From assembly GCF_018228765.1 (NCBI RefSeq), contig NZ_CP073695.1:2589218-2653217 (forward strand): a stretch of DNA of 64,000 nucleotides. Reading direction: 5' to 3'. Origin of the DNA: Halorubrum ruber. Its GTDB lineage: Archaea; Halobacteriota; Halobacteria; Halobacteriales; Haloferacaceae. The position numbers were made by a program, and so were the translations under genes. The notes beneath the pieces were generated by a model. It was not told the origin of the DNA, searched no databases, and saw only the letters and a program-made list of their open reading frames with translations. Shown piece by piece: positions 55,954 to 64,000 of this stretch; position 1 is the stretch's first letter; each line of letters starts with the position of its first letter.

Positions 55954-58080
55954 TCAGTCGTCGTCCGCGGCGGCACGGTCGGCGAACTGCGGGAGTTCGT
56001 CGTCGAGGAGCGCAACCGTCGCAAGCCGGATCGCGTGCGGCCAGCCGAGCGGGGTCGCGCTGTCGGGCGTCCCGTCGTCGAAGAACTGCTCAGGGAGGTA
56101 CGTCGTCGGCTCGCAGAGGGAGCCACCGGGTGAGACGTGCGCGAGCAGGTCGCGGGCCCGGGCCGTCATCTCGGCCGCGCGCGGGTCATCGTGCGCCGCG
56201 AGCAGGGCCGCGAGCTCCGCGCAGGCGTTCGCGCCCCACGCGGTCGAGACGGTCCACACCTTCTCGGAGAGCTGGTCAGCCCGTCGCCAGCCGTCGCCCT
56301 CGTAGCGGATCAGCCCGGTGATCTCGTCGGTGTCGTGGTAGAGCCCGTCGACGACCGTCTCGACGTGCGAGACCAGCCGGTCGAGGCGCTCGTCGTCGAC
56401 CGCGCCGACCGCGTCGAACGAGCGGTGCGCGGCCGCGAGCGCCAGCGTCGCGGAGTCGAGCCGGTCGTCGATCCCGCCGTCGAGCGTCTCGCGGACCGCG
56501 TAACAGCCCCGCTCGGGAACCCACAGGTCGTCGAGCGCGTCGTACACCTCCCGGGCCCGGTCGCGGGCGTGCGCGGCGAGGTCCTCGGGCAGCGAGTCGG
56601 CGCCGGGCACGGCGTCGGGGTCGTCGAGCGCGTCGACGGCGAGCCCCTCGCCGTGGCGGCCCAGCTCGCTGTACGCCTCGAGGAACGTCGCGGCGGTGTG
56701 CGCGAACCGGCCGGCGGAGTCCTCCCACGCGTTCTGACAGACGACCGGGCGGCCGTCGGGTTCGAGCGTCCGGTCGAGGCCCGCGAGCGCGGCAACGAGC
56801 GTCCGGTCGAGGCCGTCGACGTCGACGCCTTCCGCCCGAGCCCGCGCGAGGTACGCGACGACGCTGCCGGTCTGGTCGGCCTGGTAGTCGACGTCCGGGC
56901 CGTCCTCGATGCGAGCGTTCGCCCACCCGGGCGCGAGCGCGCCGTCGCGCGGCCACACCCGGTGAGGCCACGAGCCGTCGGGGCGCTGCGTGGCGACGTA
57001 CATCCGCGCGGAGCGGGCGTGCCAGTCATCGAGGTCGAGGCCGACCGCGTCCGCGGCGCCGAGCAGGAACCCGGATATCTCTGCGTCGTCACGGAACCAC
57101 GTGTAGCCGTAGCCCCCGGAGTGTTCGTAGTAGGGGTCGAAGTCCGGCCCCGCGATCCGGAGCCCGCTGGGGGCGGAGAGCAGCGAAAGGACGCGCAGGT
57201 CCGCGACGACGGACTCGCGGGCGGGCGCCGACTCGGGCACCGAGGGGAGCGCGTCGGCGGCCGCCTCCCGCAGGGCGTCGACGCTGTCGAGGTCCGAAAA
57301 GAGCGCGTCGAGCCGGTCGCGGGCCGCCTCTCGGTCGGTCTCCGCCCCGTCCGTCAGGAGCGTGGCGACGGTGGCGACGCCGTCGGAGAACGGCACGTCG
57401 GCGATCACCTCGCCCGAGAGGCGCTCCTCCTCGTAGCGGTCGCCGTCGCGGTCGCGCGGGAGGTCGGTCGGGTCGTCGGCGAGCAACTCCGGGAACGTCG
57501 CCGGGAGCTGCCCGCGGAGGTCCGCGAAGCCGGTCGCGCTCGCGAGGAAGTCGTGCTCGTCGGCGTGGTACACCTCGACGGCGTCGTCGTAGCGGAGCTG
57601 GCCCACCCGGTCGTCGCGGCCGTCGGGCGCGAAGCGCGCGTAGACGACGAGCGAGGCGTCCGCGGGGTCGGCGTCGGCGCCGTCGGCGCTATCGTCGCCC
57701 GACGCGTCCTCGGCGAACTCGACCGACGCCCGGGTGAGGTGCGCGTCGCCGAGCGTGACGTCGTGGCGCGTCACCGTCGCGCGCGGCGTCTCGTGGACCG
57801 TCTCGACCAGCGCGGCGTCGCCGACGTACCGCTGTGTCGTGTCGGCCTCGTCGAGCCACGCCACCTCGTCACCGACGGCGAGCCCGATCCGCGACCGGAC
57901 GAGCCCGGTCCGGCCGGTGAGCGGGTAGCCGAAGTCGCGGAGTTCGCCGTCGTCGCCGACGTGGACGAGCCGACCGTCGCCGCCCGAAAACCGGCCGGAG
58001 ACGGTGCGCCGCTCGCCGGGGAAGCGCGTCCCGTCGCCGGCGTGGCGCTTGTAGTCGTCGAGCGCGTCGCGAAGCTGCAT
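55954..58080 (-). CDS. Glycoside hydrolase family 15 (glucoamylase/glucodextranase-like)
   Basis: ATG at 58080 (MQLRDALDDYKRHAGDG) gives 708 residues. The N-terminal beta-sandwich (1-300) precedes an alpha/alpha barrel with YGYTWFRDDAEISGFLLG and QRPDGSWPHRVWPRDG; the acid Glu is probably in ARIEDGPDVDYQADQTG and the base in QLSEKVWTVSTAWGANAC. There is no signal peptide, so it should act inside on maltodextrins or trehalose-like sugars, releasing glucose. It is divergent from a GH13 gene, with a TrmB regulator downstream. Confidence 0.88.
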   Translation of the reverse strand: MQLRDALDDYKRHAGDGTRFPGERRTVSGRFSGGDGRLVHVGDDGELRDFGYPLTGRTGLVRSRIGLAVGDEVAWLDEADTTQRYVGDAALVETVHETPRATVTRHDVTLGDAHLTRASVEFAEDASGDDSADGADADPADASLVVYARFAPDGRDDRVGQLRYDDAVEVYHADEHDFLASATGFADLRGQLPATFPELLADDPTDLPRDRDGDRYEEERLSGEVIADVPFSDGVATVATLLTDGAETDREAARDRLDALFSDLDSVDALREAAADALPSVPESAPARESVVADLRVLSLLSAPSGLRIAGPDFDPYYEHSGGYGYTWFRDDAEISGFLLGAADAVGLDLDDWHARSARMYVATQRPDGSWPHRVWPRDGALAPGWANARIEDGPDVDYQADQTGSVVAYLARARAEGVDVDGLDRTLVAALAGLDRTLEPDGRPVVCQNAWEDSAGRFAHTAATFLEAYSELGRHGEGLAVDALDDPDAVPGADSLPEDLAAHARDRAREVYDALDDLWVPERGCYAVRETLDGGIDDRLDSATLALAAAHRSFDAVGAVDDERLDRLVSHVETVVDGLYHDTDEITGLIRYEGDGWRRADQLSEKVWTVSTAWGANACAELAALLAAHDDPRAAEMTARARDLLAHVSPGGSLCEPTTYLPEQFFDDGTPDSATPLGWPHAIRLATVALLDDELPQFADRAAADDD

Positions 58081-58184
58081 TACGCGAACACACGCCGCCG
58101 CTCGGTATGAAGCTTTGGTGTAATTATTGTTCAATCGTTTAGCGAACGGAAACCCTCAAACCGCGGCGCGACGAGAGGCGGAGC

Positions 58185-60502
58185 GTGCACGAACCCGGCC
58201 CCCCGCGAACGACGAGCGTCGGCGAGCCCGTCGAGTTAGCGCCGCGGTCTCCCGACCCCGACGGGACCTACCGGTGGACCGTCCGCGACGCGCCCGCCGA
58301 CAGCGACCTCTCCCCCGGAGACGGTCCGGACCCGGACGCGACGGGCCCGCCGAGCTCGGCGACGGCGGTCGAGGACGAGGAGCCATCGACCGCGGACGCC
58401 TCGTCGGCGGTGCTGCGCGCGGGCGAGACGGGCCGCGACGACGACCCGGTCGTCCACCTCGACCCGGACGCCCCCGGGACCTACGTCCTCGCGCTCGACG
58501 CGCCGGACGGGACCCACCGCCAGCGCGTGCGCGTCTTCCCCGACGAGCGACGCGAGGCGGAGATCCGCGTGCCGGTCGAGGAGCTCGCCGGCGACGGCCT
58601 CGCCCGCGACGAGACCGACCCCGACCGCGTCTCCCTGCTGTGGCACCTCAACGAGAACCGGCTCGCGCTCGACCGGGCCGAGCGCGACGGGGACGAGTGG
58701 GTCGCGTCCGTGCGCGTCCCGCCCGGCAGCCACGGATTCGGCTTCGTCCCCGACGGCGACCGCTCGGCCGCGGTCCACGGCGACTGCGAGGTCCCCGGCC
58801 CCGGCCGACCGCGGCTCTCGCTCGACGCGACGGTGGTCGGGGCCGACGGCCCGGGGAGGACGGCAACCCGGGGGCGGGCGAGCGACTCCGCCTGACCGCC
58901 GCGGTCGAGCCCGCGCCCGAGATCGACGACGTCGAGCGCGGCGGCGACCCGGACGCGCTCGACGCGACGTTCCTCGTCGACGACCGCGACGCCGACCCGG
59001 AGACGGTCGCGGCGGTCGAGTCGCGCGCGGACGGCCGGACGCTCACGGTCCCGCTCGACGAGCTCCCTGACTCGGTCCGGATCCACGCGGTCCCGCACGG
59101 CGAGCGGTACGGGGCCGGGGAGACGGTGCGGATCGAGGCCGTCGACGGCGGTGCGTCGGTCGCGGTCGCCGACCCGAACCCGACGCCCGAGTGGGCCGAA
59201 TCGCCGACGATCTACGAGGTCTTCGTGCGGTCGTTCGCGGGCGACACGCTGCCGACGACGTTCCGGGAGATCGAGCGCCGTGTCGAGTACCTCGAACACC
59301 TCGGGGTCGACGCGCTCTGGCTCACCCCCGTCCTCGCCTCGCCGACGGACCACGGCTACCACGTCACCGACTACTACGACACCGCCGCGGACCTCGGCTC
59401 GCGCGAGGCGTTCGAGTTGCTCGTCGACGCCTGCCACGACGCCGGGATCCGCGTCGTCTTCGATCTCGTGATCAACCACACCTCTCGCGACCACCCCGCC
59501 TTCCAGCTCCACTCGGCCGGCGTCGACGCGTACGCCGACCACTACCGACGCACCGACGCGAGCGCCGATGTGACCGGGATCGACTGGGCCGAGCTCGGCG
59601 AGGGGGACGCGCCCGACTACTACTTCGAGTGGGGCCGCATCCCGAATCTCAACTACGACAGCCCGGCGGTCCGCGAGTGGCTGCTCGACGTCGTCGACGA
59701 GTGGGCCGACGTCGTCGACGGCTTCCGCGCCGACGTGGCGTGGGGCGTCCCGCACGGGTTCTGGAAGGAGGTCGCCGACCGCGTCCCAGACGACACCCTC
59801 CTGCTCGACGAGACCCTGCCGCACGACCCGTTCTACGGCGAGGGGGAGTTCCACCGCCACTACGACACCTCGCTGTACGAGACGCTTCGCGCGGTCGGCG
59901 CGGGCGAGGAGCCGGCCGACGCCGTCGAGACAGCCCTCGCTCGCGGCGAGTGGCTCGGCTTCGACGATCCCGCTTCCCAGATGCGCTACGTCGAGAACCA
60001 CGACGAGGACCGGTACCTCGCCGAGTACGGCCGGGCGGCCCTCCGCGCGGCCGCGGCCGTGACGTTCACGCTGCCCGGCGCGCCGATGATCTACGCCGGT
60101 CAGGAGCGCGGCAACGAGACGTACCGAGGCCCGATTCGATGGCACGACGGCGACAACGCCCTCACCGATTTCCATCGCCGGCTGGCCGCGCTGCGCGAGG
60201 CGGAACCGATCCTGCGGACCGGCGCGGTCGACTTCGGCGGTCGGGCCGCCGACGTGCGCGTCGTCGAGGGGGACGCCGAGCGCGTGGTCGCCTACGAGCG
60301 GACGCCGCCGGCGGACGGGGCGGCCAACGGCGACGCCGACCGCGACCCGCTCCTCGTCGTCGTCAACTTCGCCGAGGAGTCGGCGACGGTGGCGGTCCCC
60401 GACTCGGCCGAGGCGGAGCTGTTCGGGGCGGGGAACGCGGCGGAACTCGACGGTGACGGCGGGACTCGGGTCGCGGTCGACGCGGTCGCCGTGCTTCGGT
60501 GA
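58185..60502 (+). pseudogene. Alpha-amylase family (GH13) enzyme, apparently frameshifted
   Basis: GTG at 58185 opens an N-terminal domain (MHEPGPPRTTSVGEPVELAP) that runs to a stop at 58893-58895. The catalytic part continues in the -1 relative frame to 60502. One missing G in the run CCGGGGA (58853-58856) would join them as DGPGEDGNPG. The GH13 motifs are intact: DLVINH (near 59461), the nucleophile in GFRADVAW (near 59729), the acid Glu in LLDETLP (near 59800) and ENHDED (near 59995). It resembles haloarchaeal maltogenic or cyclomaltodextrinase-type enzymes. A sequencing error would also explain it. Confidence 0.85.
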
Positions 60503-60557
60503 CGACCCGTTCGATGTCGGCCGGCCGCGGGGCGGCGAGGTCGCCCGGGACCGACCC

Positions 60558-60564
60558 CTATAAG
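60558..60564 (+). promoter_or_regulatory. TATA box of the TrmB-family gene
   Basis: CTATAAG is centred 27 bp before the ATG at 60588, predicting a leaderless transcript and supporting that start over 60564. Confidence 0.65.
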
Positions 60565-60587
60565 TGTCGCTCGGAAGAGGCGTGCGT

Positions 60588-61649
60588 ATGGACGACCGGA
60601 CGCTGACCGACCTCCTCCGTCGCTTCGGGCTCTCGGACAAGGAGGTGGACACCTATCTCAGCCTGCTGGAACACGGCGAGGCGAAGGCGAGCACCGTCGC
60701 CGACGCGGCGGGCGTCTCGAAGCGGTACGTGTACAGCGTGAGCGAGTCGCTGGAGGAGCGCGGCTTCGTCGAGGTGAACGACCACGTCGTGCCGACGACG
60801 ATCCGCGCGAACCCGCCCGACGAGGTGATAGACCGGCTCCGGTCCGACGTGGACGCGATGCGGCCCGGGTTAGCGGAGCGGTACTCCCGCGTGGAGCGCC
60901 AGGCCGAGCAGTTCGAGGTGATCAAGTCGCGGGCCACCGTCATCAAGCGGATCCGGTCGCTGCTCGCTGACGCCGAGTCGGAGGTGGCGCTGTCGATCAC
61001 CGCAAAGCAGCTCTCCGAGGTGCGGGAGGCGCTCGTCGACGCGGTCGACCGCGGCGTTTTAGTCCTCCTCGTCGTCTCCGACGCGGCTGCGGACCTTGAC
61101 GCCGACGACCCCGGGCTGGCGGGCGTCGCGAACGTCGTCCGGACGTGGGGCGAAGCGATGCCGACGCTGCTCACCGTCGACTCCGCGGCCGGGGTCGTCT
61201 CCCCCCCGGAGCTGCTCCGCCGGTCGACGACCGACCGACAGGCCATCGCCTTCGCGCAGGAGCAGCTCGCGCCAGTGATCGTCGGCTCCTTCCTCGGGAA
61301 CTACTGGCCCGCCGCGACCGAGCTCGCCGTCGCCGACCCGGCGCCGCTCCCGGCCGAGTACACCGACTTCAGACACACCGTCCTCCAGGCGACGCTGCGG
61401 CTCCGCGCCGGCGACGCGCCGCGGGTGACCGTCGGCGGTCGGTGGACCGACGACGACGAGCCGGCCGAGGTCGTCGGCCGCGTCGTCGAGACGAGACAGG
61501 GGATGGTGGAGCCGACGAACAACGAGTTCCCGGTCGAGCATTCCCTCGTCGTCGAGACCGACGACGGCGACGTCACCGTCGGGGGCCAAGGCGCGTTCGT
61601 CGAGGATGTCGAGGCCGACCTCGTCCGGATCGAGGCGGGCGACGAGTAG
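60588..61649 (+). CDS. TrmB-family sugar-responsive transcriptional regulator
   Basis: The 353-residue protein has an N-terminal winged helix (LRRFGLSDKEVDTYLSLLEH, ASTVADAAGVSKRYVYSVSE), a short coiled coil, a phospholipase-D-like sensor domain (EVALSITAKQLSEVREALVD) and a C-terminal TrmB beta domain (TVGGRWTDDDEPAEVVGRVV). TrmB proteins sense maltose or glucose and control sugar genes; the adjacent GH13 and GH15 genes are likely targets. Confidence 0.9.
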   Translation: MDDRTLTDLLRRFGLSDKEVDTYLSLLEHGEAKASTVADAAGVSKRYVYSVSESLEERGFVEVNDHVVPTTIRANPPDEVIDRLRSDVDAMRPGLAERYSRVERQAEQFEVIKSRATVIKRIRSLLADAESEVALSITAKQLSEVREALVDAVDRGVLVLLVVSDAAADLDADDPGLAGVANVVRTWGEAMPTLLTVDSAAGVVSPPELLRRSTTDRQAIAFAQEQLAPVIVGSFLGNYWPAATELAVADPAPLPAEYTDFRHTVLQATLRLRAGDAPRVTVGGRWTDDDEPAEVVGRVVETRQGMVEPTNNEFPVEHSLVVETDDGDVTVGGQGAFVEDVEADLVRIEAGDE

Positions 61650-61669
61650 CGGCCGGCCCCCAGTCGCCC

Positions 61670-62503
61670 TTACTCCTCCAGACTCGGGTGCGTCTCCTGC
61701 GGGTCCGGGTGGGGCTCCGCGAACCGGTCGCGGGTCGCGTCGAGCGCGGCCGCCTCGCGCTCTTTGCGCTCCGCGGCGTCGATCTCCTCGCAGCCCGGCG
61801 GCACCTCGCGGTCGCGGTCGGTGAAGTACCCCTCGGGCGCGACCCAGTCGTGGTAGAACGGAGTCTCCGCTTCTTCGAGCAGCGTCACCGCGACCTCGGC
61901 GCCGTGGCCGGCGCACACCGCCGCCTGATGCGGTTTGCGAGCGAGCCGCCCCGCGGCGTACAGCCCGTCGACCCCGGTCCGGCCGCGCTCGTCGGTGTCG
62001 ACGTACGCCTTCCCGCGGTCGACGATCGAGACGCCGTCGAGATCCGTCAGGTAGCCGACCTCGTTCTTCGTCGCGGCGACGACGTGCCGCGCCCGGATTC
62101 GGTCCCCGCCGTCGGTCGCGACGACGAAGCGGTCACTGTCGGCCGCGTCGGCGGGGGCGTCGGCCGCGTCTGCGCCTCCGTCGGGATCGACGAGCGAGAC
62201 CCGCGTGACGCGGGCGTCAAGGCGGTCCGCGCCGGCGGTCTCGGCCTGCTCCGTGAGCAGGTCCAGCAGGCGGCGCGCGTCGACGCCGAGCGGGAAGCCG
62301 GGGAAGTTCTCCAGACGCGCGTTGCGCCGGAGGATCGAGCCGCCGGGGTCGACGACGAGCGTATCGAGGCCCTGCCGGGCAGTGTAGACGGCCGCCGAGA
62401 GGCCGGCGACCCCGCCGCCGACGACCACCACGTCGCGCGCGGCGGGTGCCTCGGTTCCCGGGGCGGTCGATCCCTCGAGCGCACCCGTCGTCTCCTCGGT
62501 CAT
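61670..62503 (-). CDS. NAD(P)/FAD-dependent oxidoreductase (thioredoxin reductase-like, no CxxC)
   Basis: The 277-residue protein has VVVVGGGVAGLSAAVYTARQ, ENFPGFPLGVDARRL and the second FAD motif TGVDGLYAAGRLA. The redox CxxC of thioredoxin reductases is absent and the NADPH domain is shortened, so it is not a normal thioredoxin reductase. The C-terminal 65 residues (FYHDWVAPEGYFTDRDREVP) are specific to haloarchaea. The substrate is unknown. It converges with trmB. Confidence 0.85.
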   Translation of the reverse strand: MTEETTGALEGSTAPGTEAPAARDVVVVGGGVAGLSAAVYTARQGLDTLVVDPGGSILRRNARLENFPGFPLGVDARRLLDLLTEQAETAGADRLDARVTRVSLVDPDGGADAADAPADAADSDRFVVATDGGDRIRARHVVAATKNEVGYLTDLDGVSIVDRGKAYVDTDERGRTGVDGLYAAGRLARKPHQAAVCAGHGAEVAVTLLEEAETPFYHDWVAPEGYFTDRDREVPPGCEEIDAAERKEREAAALDATRDRFAEPHPDPQETHPSLEE

Positions 62504-63021
62504 CGGTCGATCACCCGGCGGCGTCGTCGCGGGCCGTCTCCGGCCCGGTCGCGGTTCGGGTCCATACCGGTCGATGCGGCCGAGACGAGATACGGGCGTC
62601 GGTCCCGGGCCGCGTCGGTCGCGCCGGACCGAGGGAGCGGGAGCGGAATCGGTCGGGGACGCCCGGTCAGCGGCGCACCCGAACTGGACGGTCCGCGGCG
62701 ATGAACGGCTCGTCCCGGTCGGCCGCTGCGAACGCGATCTCGCCGGCCTCCCCGCGCTCGACGCGCGCTGGCGGTGTCTGAGCGTGCGGCCCGCGATGGA
62801 GACCTGTCGGAGCGGCCGACGAGGCGATAAGTGCCGCGCGGGAGCGAGACGCGCTCGGAGGGTGACAGAAGCCGAACGCGCAACACCTCCGACCGCCCAC
62901 GATCTCGGAGGATGGTATCGATGTGTGCCTTCTATTTTTTACTTAAAAATGTGAAATAATATACATACGCCGGCTTCGCTAACTGTTGTAATTATTCTAT
63001 TCCGTAGAAACAGGGTCACCG
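62504..63021. other. Gene-poor stretch marking a composition boundary
   Basis: I can support no gene here. The frames at 62574-62954 (+) and 62500-62886 (-) are Arg-rich shadows. The minus frame ending at 62667 (AFAAADRDEPFIAADRPVRV) is the only one with plausible haloarchaeal composition and could be the end of a small protein; it lacks a good start. From about 62930 the DNA becomes strongly AT-rich (TTTTTTACTTAAAAATGTG), and downstream genes use fewer G/C third positions. Confidence 0.45.
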
Positions 63022-63318
63022 TCACTCGTCGGCGAGAACGACTCGACAGCACTCGATCGCTGCTTCGATGTGGCGGTCGGCGACGGCGTCGCCCGTTTCG
63101 TCGGCCGACTCAAGCAGTGTGGCGACTTGGCGGACCCGTTTCCGTCTGGTTTGCGTGTCAAGGTCGTCACTGGTGGCATCGCGGGCGACGGCTTCAGCCT
63201 CTCCGAGCCATCGGTTCGTCGCTGGCGGGACTGGGCGGTCTGCGGTCGCAGTCAGATGGGCCGCCAGTGCGTCGACCGCAGCCCGCGGCTCGGTTGGGAT
63301 ATCGATTTCGTCCGTCAT
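63022..63318 (-). CDS. Small haloarchaeal helical protein, unknown function
   Basis: ATG at 63318 (MTDEIDIPTEPRAAVDALAA) gives 98 residues, largely helical, with VPPATNRWLGEAEAVARD and KRVRQVATLLESADETG. I do not recognise a named domain. Third positions are less GC-rich than in the rest of the window. It lies divergent to a SafE-type gene (63502) across a 183-bp spacer, so it may belong to the same acquired copper or metal module. Confidence 0.7.
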   Translation of the reverse strand: MTDEIDIPTEPRAAVDALAAHLTATADRPVPPATNRWLGEAEAVARDATSDDLDTQTRRKRVRQVATLLESADETGDAVADRHIEAAIECCRVVLADE

Positions 63319-63501
63319 CGTCTGTGTATTGGCGCCTACTGTGAAGAATTGTTCCGCCAAGAGCCACACTCCAGATGCTTTCGAACGTCTCCAGCCGAGT
63401 GCGACCTCTTTTAGCCTCCCGTGACACGTCCTCGGTATCTGTCCGGGCTCGTTCGAGAGACACACCAGACGACACAAATCCGTACGCAACCGAGAACGAC
63501 T

Positions 63502-64000
63502 ATGATCGAGTCGCTCCTCCGGATTGACGTCGTCCTCTTCGTTCTCATCGGCGTGCTGGGCGGCGCACACTGTATCGGGATGTGCGGTCCACTTGTGACG
63601 ATGTACTCGAAGCAGATGACGCCGCAGCCAGACGGCGGGACGGTGACAGCCGACGACGGGCGTGCCGGTCATCTCACGACCTACGAGGTTCGCCAGCACT
63701 TCCTGTTCAACGTCGGCCGGGCGACGACGTACGCGATTCTCGGGGCCGTCTTCGGCGCTCTCGGAAGCGTCGTGTTCGTCACCGCTGACCAGTTGACACC
63801 GATCGCCGACCTCCTGCGAGGTGTTGTCGGTCTCGCGGTCGGAGGGTTCATCGTGGCGACCGGCGTTCGGTACGTCATCGGCGGAAGCGGAGGAGATATT
63901 CGAATACCCGGCGTCCAGCGCGTTACGTCGTGGCTCGCAACGAGAGTCCATCGGCACGTCAACAGCCCGAGTATTGTCGGGCTCGGCGCCGTCCACGCGT
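63502..64000 (+). CDS. Second SafE/TauE-type membrane protein (3' truncated by window)
   Basis: ATG at 63502 opens MIESLLRIDVVLFVLIGVLG and stays open to the window edge (166 codons). It has GGAHCIGMCGPLVTMYS, HLTTYEVRQHFLFNVGRATT and VGLAVGGFIVATGVRYVIGG, and so closely parallels the gene at 11991-12827 (GGAHCIGMCGPLVTVYA, HLTTYEVRQHALFNLGRAAS). Codon use is less GC-biased than its paralogue's, suggesting a different origin. A CcoI-type ATPase may follow outside the window. Confidence 0.85.
   Translation, partial: MIESLLRIDVVLFVLIGVLGGAHCIGMCGPLVTMYSKQMTPQPDGGTVTADDGRAGHLTTYEVRQHFLFNVGRATTYAILGAVFGALGSVVFVTADQLTPIADLLRGVVGLAVGGFIVATGVRYVIGGSGGDIRIPGVQRVTSWLATRVHRHVNSPSIVGLGAVHA

Noticed and set aside
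62574-62954. 126-residue plus-strand frame in the gene-poor stretch
   Set aside because: Strongly basic, low-complexity composition unlike the acidic proteins around it.

Overview
The window reads as chromosomal DNA of an extremely halophilic archaeon (class Halobacteria). I infer a Halorubrum-like genus from gene content and style, not from any search. The signs are high G+C with GC-rich third positions, very acidic proteins, a halorhodopsin, Tat-exported halocyanins, archaeal machinery (RpoP, L37Ae, prefoldin, KEOPS Pcc1, TruD, Pth2) and many near-leaderless promoters with a TATA box about 26 bp before the start codon.

Layout. 1-9400: 3' end of PEP synthase, an MfnA-type decarboxylase, a halocyanin, a GT4 glycosyltransferase, an S9 peptidase, a PAS histidine kinase and an aldo/keto reductase. 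9431-16900: a copper/redox and light cluster (CopA/CcoI-like P-type ATPase, SafE-type membrane protein, halocyanin, Bat-type HTH regulator, CrtI-like desaturase, halorhodopsin). 17003-21870: RNA and translation housekeeping (pth2-truD, GMP synthase glutaminase subunit, and the rpl37ae-rpoP-pcc1-pfdB-DUF3194 operon). 22391-29242: thi4, pyk, NfeD, dcd and the regulator ThiR. 29572-38587: metG, two solitary TnpB elements, a riboflavin reductase, a coiled-coil gene with a leader ORF, and sppA. 38681-46912: DUF373, aroE, a pabB-pabA-pabC operon and a Rieske protein. 46947-55463: GT2 glycosyltransferases, a DapA-like aldolase, a TRAM protein, small regulators and hisF. 55954-61649: a polyglucan cluster (GH15 divergent from a frameshifted GH13, then TrmB). 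From 62900 to the end the composition drops, and a second SafE-type gene, cut by the window edge, begins there.

The most unusual content is a family of five dispersed, non-coding, highly structured elements at about 2227-2702 (+), 21961-22313 (+), 23380-23745 (-), 40721-41090 (+) and 55491-55938 (-). Each has the same architecture: a TTTATAAA box (missing at the head of copy 2), a GC-rich stem with a variable tip, a second variable hairpin, a conserved single-stranded core, a long stem whose sequence differs between copies yet is self-complementary in each, and tandem tail modules that usually end in another TTTATAAA box. The compensatory differences between copies argue for a conserved RNA (or single-stranded DNA) fold. 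I do not recognise the family. Two of the copies bracket thi4 in inverted orientation.

Other points of note: two catalytically intact TnpB nucleases without TnpA, one of which has altered the end of a VOC gene; an L37Ae protein with no zinc-binding cysteines; a perfect dyad in front of the halorhodopsin promoter; a dyad at the thi4 start with ThiR encoded nearby; and a 25-codon upstream ORF with a 5' hairpin before the coiled-coil gene.
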